This document shows positions 5,657 through 6,939 of a stretch of DNA of 6,939 nucleotides, piece by piece. The translations under genes were made by a program, and so were the position numbers. Source of the stretch: Armatimonadota bacterium (GTDB taxonomy: Bacteria; Armatimonadota; Armatimonadia; Armatimonadales; Armatimonadaceae); NCBI GenBank assembly GCA_014380985.1, contig JACMIU010000685.1, positions 1-6,939 of the forward strand, in the 5' to 3' direction. The notes beneath the pieces are model-generated. The model was not told where the DNA came from. It did no database searches and saw nothing but the letters and a program-made list of their open reading frames with translations. The first letter of the stretch is position 1. Every line of letters starts with the position of its first letter.

Positions 5657-6085
5657 TTGTATATGCTTGACACGAACATGGTGAACTACATTCTGAACGG
5701 CAATCCGCAGGTTACTGAGCGATACAAATCGGTGGAAACAGAAACTTTTGTCGGCGGCATTGTTGTGGAAGAGATACTGATTGCCGGTTTCGGTGCTGAG
5801 ATTAACAATATCCGCTCCGGCAAATCGAAAGCCGACCTTGGACGAACCTTTGCTGACTTTCACAAACGAATTGATGCCCTCGCCCGGTTTCAAAAATTGC
5901 CCTACACCAACGACGCGGAAGCCGTTTTCAGACTGCTAAAGTCGGGCAAAGGCTCCGCGAAAGTCAAGGCGATAGACGGGCGAATCGCCGCGCACACCCT
6001 GTCACTCGGCATGATTCTGGTGACTGAGAACGTCGCCGACTTCGAGAGTGTCGCGGGTCTCACGGTCGAGAACTGGGCGCGGTAA
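5657..6085 (+). CDS. vapC: PIN-domain ribonuclease toxin, VapC type
   Basis: A 142-residue protein covering a whole PIN domain. The N-terminal YMLDTNMVNYIL holds the first catalytic Asp (Asp5); VVEEILIAG supplies the acidic residue Glu38 or Glu39; AIDGRIAAHTLSLGMILVTE gives Asp107; NVADFESVAGLTVENW gives Asp128. The order and spacing match VapC toxins, Mg2+-dependent endoribonucleases that cut tRNA or rRNA and are held inactive by a cognate antitoxin. The TTG start is preferred because the family usually begins M-x-(L/M)LDTN and the GGAG site is 9 bases away; the ATG at 5663 would start at MLDTN. The gene looks less GC-rich than its upstream partner. The RNA target cannot be predicted. Confidence 0.88.
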   Translation: MYMLDTNMVNYILNGNPQVTERYKSVETETFVGGIVVEEILIAGFGAEINNIRSGKSKADLGRTFADFHKRIDALARFQKLPYTNDAEAVFRLLKSGKGSAKVKAIDGRIAAHTLSLGMILVTENVADFESVAGLTVENWAR

Positions 6086-6088
6086 GCG

Positions 6089-6439
6089 ATGCCAACCGCG
6101 CCGAACGTCCCCGCCATGTGTCCCTACTGCGGCAAATCCGGTGAAGGTGTCCGCGATACCTGCGCGTCGTGTAACAAAATGTTGCCCCCGAAGCCGCATT
6201 TGGTCAATCTTTCGCCCATTTCTCCGCTGACGCACCTGCTAAGGGTCGTCGTCGCGTTTGTTGCCTGCCTATCTTCTGCTGTTACTGTATGCGTCTTACT
6301 GATTTGTGTGGCGAACATGGCCGGTGGAGGCGATTCTCCAACAGCGTTGCTGTTTGGCGCAGTGGTTTTATTATTAATATCGCTTGTTTCGTGGTACGGT
6401 TACGCACTTCTGTCGCGCTATGTCAACAAAAACAATTAG
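6089..6439 (+). CDS. Zinc-ribbon protein with two membrane helices
   Basis: A 116-residue protein starting 3 bases after the toxin stop. Cys11-x2-Cys14 (CPYC) and Cys25-x2-Cys28 (CASC) form a zinc-ribbon knuckle pair at the N-terminus, presumably cytoplasmic. Hydrophobic segments follow at about 50-76 (LLRVVVAFVACLSSAVTVCV and on) and 87-107 (LLFGAVVLLLISLVSWYGYA), then a short basic tail (SRYVNKNN). It is a membrane-tethered zinc ribbon of a kind often found as hypothetical proteins. I do not recognise a named family. Either ATG 6089 or ATG 6116 (codon 10, MCPYC) could be the start; neither has a clear ribosome site, and the first fits the tight operon spacing. Its second half is AT-richer than most of the window. 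Confidence 0.75.
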   Translation: MPTAPNVPAMCPYCGKSGEGVRDTCASCNKMLPPKPHLVNLSPISPLTHLLRVVVAFVACLSSAVTVCVLLICVANMAGGGDSPTALLFGAVVLLLISLVSWYGYALLSRYVNKNN

Positions 6440-6511
6440 GGCGATTGCATCATCATTTCTTCGGCAATATCGCGCATGGCTTTCGGGATTTCGCCCATGC
6501 GCCCCGATGCA
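6440..6511. other. Short intergenic stretch with an open minus-strand frame
   Basis: The 72 bases between the convergent zinc-ribbon and beta-sandwich genes hold no clear terminator. On the minus strand, a frame offset by one base from the gene to its right runs open to a TAA at 6438-6436, which overlaps the plus-strand TAG. From an ATG at 6498 it would encode 20 residues (MGEIPKAMRDIAEEMMMQSP). There is no good start signal, so I do not call a gene. Confidence 0.3.
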
Positions 6512-6939
6512 TTACGGTATGAACTCAGCGCGAAGGTCGTCCATCCAAACGATGCCGGAACCATAGATTTGCGGTGATACCGTGATTTGCTTCGTGCCTG
6601 CAGGAACGTTCACCGTACCGGTGTATAGTTTCCAGTCGTGCATCAAGGGGTCGGCGTTTGCGTCTTTGCTACCGATGTACGCCGCCCATTCGTGCGTTTG
6701 CTTGTCCTCCGCACCACCATCAAATGACACATCCAAAACCGCCTTGCGAGCGTCTACGGTGCGGACGTATGCCTGAACGCGAAGTTTCCGCGCCGTGCCG
6801 TCGTGCGGGAATGTTTGCACCCAACCGGCGATGGGAAAAAACCGCGCCGACGACTTCATCAATTTAAGCGAGTGCGAACTCTTGTAGCCGTACTCCGCCC
6901 ACTGGTACGTCACGCCCTCCACGCTCGCGCCCTGTTTCC
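6512..6939 (-). CDS. C-terminal beta-sandwich (carbohydrate-binding-module-like) domain, N-terminus beyond window
   Basis: The frame is open from the right edge to TAA at 6514-6512, giving 141 residues. It is beta-rich with the pattern of a jelly-roll/CBM-like domain: SSHSLKLMKSS, WVQTFPHDG, KLRVQAYVRT, AVLDVSFDGG, a central HEWAAYIGSK loop, DWKLYTGTVNVPAGTKQITV and the closing YGSGIVWMDDLRAEFIP, which resembles the usual last strand of such domains. These domains bind carbohydrate or act as accessory modules of secreted or membrane proteins. A GTG at 6922 exists, but starting there would cut off the first strands, and the frame continues upstream, so the gene very probably begins outside the window. 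The identity of the full protein is unknown. Confidence 0.75.
   Translation of the reverse strand, partial: KQGASVEGVTYQWAEYGYKSSHSLKLMKSSARFFPIAGWVQTFPHDGTARKLRVQAYVRTVDARKAVLDVSFDGGAEDKQTHEWAAYIGSKDANADPLMHDWKLYTGTVNVPAGTKQITVSPQIYGSGIVWMDDLRAEFIP

Noticed and set aside
5219..5893. A 224-codon open frame on the minus strand opposite the candidate antitoxin and toxin
   Set aside because: The opposite strand encodes a convincing PIN domain with operon spacing; this frame has no recognisable motif.
6455..6513. TAATG overlap at the end of the beta-sandwich gene as a coupled downstream gene start
   Set aside because: The frame from the ATG at 6513 stops after 19 codons with a Trp/Cys/Lys-rich, non-protein-like product.

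Overview
The window is GC-rich bacterial DNA with nine recognisable genes, two of which run off the ends, and no RNA gene, insertion sequence or CRISPR array. Ala/Arg-rich proteins, sparse Shine-Dalgarno sites and an exported bacterial-Ig-domain protein fit an environmental high-GC bacterium. I lean weakly towards Armatimonadota or a similar deep-branching phylum, but no marker gene settles it.

Left part (1-1556): a minus-strand, membrane-anchored, Ala-rich coiled-coil protein (cut by the window edge) diverges across a 181-base intergenic region from a plus-strand DinB-like protein. A small two-helix membrane protein follows 4 bases after the DinB stop.

Middle (1561-3753): a Gfo/Idh/MocA-family NAD(P)-dependent oxidoreductase is followed 9 bases later by an AcuC-like zinc deacetylase of the histone-deacetylase superfamily with its active-site residues intact. 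This ends tail to tail, with overlapping stop codons, against a long minus-strand gene (3750-5222) for an exported protein with a twin-Arg-type signal, one Asp-box and a C-terminal bacterial Ig domain.

Right part (5312-6939): divergent from the exported-protein gene lies a compact three-gene unit with 3-base gaps. It holds an unrecognised Arg/Pro-rich 113-residue protein in the antitoxin position, a PIN-domain (VapC-type) toxin, and a zinc-ribbon protein with two membrane helices. At the right edge is the 3' end of a minus-strand gene encoding a beta-sandwich (carbohydrate-binding-module-like) domain.

The most notable signal is in gene starts. Five of nine genes (at 839, 1329, 2623, 5222 and 5312) have a TANNNT hexamer exactly six bases before the start codon and no good Shine-Dalgarno site. 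That is the spacing expected if the -10 box places transcription start on the first base of the start codon, i.e. leaderless mRNAs. Three others (657, 1561, 5657) have purine-rich ribosome sites instead, and two of those are internal operon genes. The second signal is the PIN toxin paired with a partner I cannot assign to any known antitoxin family.
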